Notes under the pieces: generated by a model | The model's input: only the letters and a program-made list of their open reading frames with translations | What the model was told of the DNA's origin: nothing | Databases searched by the model: none | Made by a program: the position numbers and the translations under genes | Source: Simkania negevensis | GTDB lineage: Bacteria > Chlamydiota > Chlamydiia > Chlamydiales > Simkaniaceae | Length of the DNA stretch: 7,203 bases | Assembly (NCBI GenBank): GCA_016191565.1 | Contig: JACPWA010000043.1 | Span: 1-7,203 of the forward strand | Reading direction: 5' to 3' | In this document: positions 5,956 through 7,203 of the stretch, piece by piece | How the letters are laid out: every line of letters starts with the position of its first letter | How positions within the stretch are numbered: the stretch's first letter is position 1

Positions 5956-5963
5956 TTGATATC

Positions 5964-6968
5964 GTGTTTACAGATACAAAAAAAATCAAGTTCGTGGCCG
6001 GTCATGGTGGCCACGGTGTTGTTGCTTGGAGACGGGAAAAATTCATCCCCAAAGGAGGGCCCAATGGAGGGAACGGGGGGATGGGCGGTTCCGTACACAT
6101 CTCTGCTGATGAAAACCTTTTTTCTTTAGATCATCTCCGAAATAAAAGACTACTTAGCGCTGAAAATGGGGCATGTGGAGGGAGCAATAATAGGCAAGGA
6201 AGAAAAGGGGAAGATCTCCTTCTCAAGGTTCCTTGTGGAACTCTGCTGCGTGATCCTGAAACAGGGGAAATCTTATACGATCTTAAAGAAATAGGGGAAG
6301 AGATCCTCCTTTGTCAGGGAGGTAAAGGAGGGCTCGGAAATGCTTTTTTTAAAGCACCTACTAATCGGGCTCCTACTAGATGCACTCCAGGGAAAGAGGG
6401 GGAAGTAAAGGAGATCCTTCTTGAATTGAAATTGATTGCTGATGTAGGACTGGTGGGGCTCCCTAATGCTGGAAAATCGAGTCTCCTTTCTAAAATCTCC
6501 CATGCTAAAGTAAAGATTGGCAACTACCCCTTTACAACCCTTACTCCCAACATCTGTGTTCTACAGTTTGATGATTTTTCCCGCCTTACTTTAGCCGACA
6601 TCCCTGGTATTATTGAAAAAGCTCATGAAAATAAGGGGCTTGGCCTCTCCTTTTTAAGACATATTGAAAGAGCGGGAACTCTTATCTATGTGATCGATCT
6701 TTCTAGTGAAAGCCCCCTCGGTGATTTCAAAATACTTCGCGCAGAGATTAGAGCCTACTCTGAAGAAACCTACCAAAAGCCTTTCCTGGTAGCTTTGAAT
6801 AAAATCGACCTTGATGAAAGTCCTGCAAAAGAAGAGGAGTTTCGAAAGACTTTTCATTTAGATTCTTCCCTTCTCTGTCCTGTTTCAGCTCTTACCGGCG
6901 AAGGACTTTCCTCTTTCGTCGAAAAAATGCGCCATCTGGCACAAAGAGATCACATCCTATATAAATAG
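5964..6968 (+). CDS. obg: Obg/CgtA GTPase (50S assembly)
   Basis: Obg binds the pre-50S particle late in assembly and links GTP state to ribosome maturation and growth. The 334-residue product has the Gly-rich N-terminal Obg fold (about 1-158; GGPNGGNGGMGG at 31-42) followed by the GTPase domain: G1 GLPNAGKSS (165-173), switch I YPFTTLTPN (188-196), G3 DIPG (212-215), G4 NKID (279-282) and G5 SAL (308-310). There is no C-terminal OCT domain, as in many short Obg proteins. The start is GTG 5964, aligning with the family MFxD start. It lies 8 bp after the rpmA stop with no Shine-Dalgarno, so translational coupling is likely. GVVAWRREK near residue 18-26 is shared with chlamydial Obg as I recall it. 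Confidence 0.96.
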   Translation: MFTDTKKIKFVAGHGGHGVVAWRREKFIPKGGPNGGNGGMGGSVHISADENLFSLDHLRNKRLLSAENGACGGSNNRQGRKGEDLLLKVPCGTLLRDPETGEILYDLKEIGEEILLCQGGKGGLGNAFFKAPTNRAPTRCTPGKEGEVKEILLELKLIADVGLVGLPNAGKSSLLSKISHAKVKIGNYPFTTLTPNICVLQFDDFSRLTLADIPGIIEKAHENKGLGLSFLRHIERAGTLIYVIDLSSESPLGDFKILRAEIRAYSEETYQKPFLVALNKIDLDESPAKEEEFRKTFHLDSSLLCPVSALTGEGLSSFVEKMRHLAQRDHILYK

Positions 6969-6982
6969 CTTCCTTGTAGTTT

Positions 6983-7146
6983 ATACTAAATGTAAGAAAT
7001 AAAATGACTAAAGTGGATCGCCTCACATGCCACCTTCGAGAGATCTTTTCTCGCTAATGTTTAAAAACATAAGCTTCGAAAAAGATCTCTCAAACTTGTC
7101 ACGTTATTCGAACCAATTTAGGATTTTTATTTTTTACATTTAGTAT
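6983..7146. mobile_element. fold-back miniature inverted-repeat element (MITE)
   Basis: The 164-bp segment is one long imperfect palindrome. The terminal 22 bases (6983-7004 and 7125-7146) are inverted repeats with a single mismatch. Extended without gaps, 41 of the outer 55 positions match between arms. A perfect 12-bp stem GAGAGATCTTTT (7038-7049 with 7080-7091) and an inner ATGTTT/AAACAT hairpin (7057-7070) close the fold around an AA loop. If the ends are taken as CTAAATG...CATTTAG, the flanks are TA on both sides (6984-6985, 7144-7145), consistent with a TA target duplication as made by IS630/mariner-type transposases. There is no ORF, so it is non-autonomous. It begins 14 bp after the obg stop and may end the operon transcript. 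Confidence 0.8.
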
Positions 7147-7149
7147 TAC

Positions 7150-7172
7150 TCCTTTTCCGGTTAAGAAAAGGA
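7150..7172. repeat. short perfect hairpin downstream of the MITE
   Basis: TCCTTTTC (7150-7157) pairs perfectly with GAAAAGGA (7165-7172) around a 7-nt loop. No T-run follows, so a terminator role is doubtful. It ends just before a possible start codon at 7174 and would cover any AAGGA ribosome-binding site there. Confidence 0.4.
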
Positions 7173-7173
7173 T

Positions 7174-7203
7174 ATGAAACCCATCCTAAGAAAGTGTCTC
7201 AAA
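7174..7203 (+). CDS. possible start of a downstream gene (partial)
   Basis: ATG 7174 opens a frame that stays open to the window edge (MKPILRKCLK, ten codons). AAGGA lies only one base before the ATG, too close for a normal Shine-Dalgarno. The short basic start could be the beginning of an exported or membrane protein, but ten codons prove nothing. Confidence 0.2.
   Translation, partial: MKPILRKCLK

Noticed and set aside
5964..6968. obg truncated at its C-terminus
   Set aside because: The G domain is complete through G5 and its last helix; many Obg proteins naturally lack the OCT domain.
7107..7115. ATTCGAACC in the MITE, the same as the tRNA T-loop segment (tRNA-derived element)
   Set aside because: Only nine bases match, and their distance and orientation from the repeat end differ from those in the tRNA-Ser. 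No acceptor or anticodon arm is present.
63..7146. Composite transposon: whole block bounded by inverted copies of the repeat end
   Set aside because: The enclosed genes are core housekeeping genes (rplU, rpmA, obg) with no transposase, and the right end already belongs to a complete small MITE. Inverted outer ends are more simply explained by two separate insertions.

Overview
The window looks like a piece of a chlamydial chromosome, probably an environmental (Parachlamydiales-type) member and not Chlamydia itself. Ribosomal protein L27 has the RQRGTKWHP...[10 protein letters not shown]...VSVLP pattern, L21 the KYKRRKN...KKIGHRQ block and Obg the unusual GVVAWRREK N-terminus, all of which resemble chlamydial proteins as I remember them. 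In Chlamydia a zinc/manganese-type ABC transporter set (CT415-CT417) also lies next to obg, rpmA and rplU. The species cannot be named from the sequence alone.

Layout. Positions 1-86 hold the possible 3' end of an upstream ORF and a solitary copy of a short repeat. A tRNA-Ser(GGA) with encoded CCA follows on the minus strand (85-175). An AT-rich divergent promoter region leads to znuA (281-1177), a zinc-binding lipoprotein. A perfect 21-bp inverted repeat separates it from a single ORF (1338-2735) in which the transporter ATPase (ZnuC-like) and the permease (ZnuB-like) are fused, with both proteins shortened at the joint. An A/T-rich hairpin ends this unit. Next come two exported proteins: a seven- or eight-repeat beta-propeller-like protein with a C-terminal fibronectin-III-like domain (2793-4454) and a small predicted outer-membrane beta-barrel (4682-5284). 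A strong sigma70-type promoter (5297-5325) then drives rplU-rpmA-obg (5384-6968). The end of the window carries a 164-bp fold-back element with near-perfect 22-bp terminal inverted repeats (a MITE), a small hairpin, and perhaps the start of another gene.

How it fits together. ZnuA would capture Zn2+ in the periplasm and pass it to the membrane permease, powered by the ATPase; here the last two are one chain. The propeller and barrel proteins are envelope or secreted proteins of unknown role, lying between the zinc cluster and the translation cluster. L21 and L27 are 50S subunit proteins and Obg is a GTPase acting in late 50S assembly, so the last three genes form a ribosome operon.

The points most worth a second look are the ZnuC-ZnuB fusion with its truncated junction, the fold-back MITE and the identical lone repeat end abutting the tRNA-Ser 3' end about 6.9 kb away, and the perfect hairpin after the znuA stop codon. 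I do not see a clearly new multi-gene system such as a defence system here.
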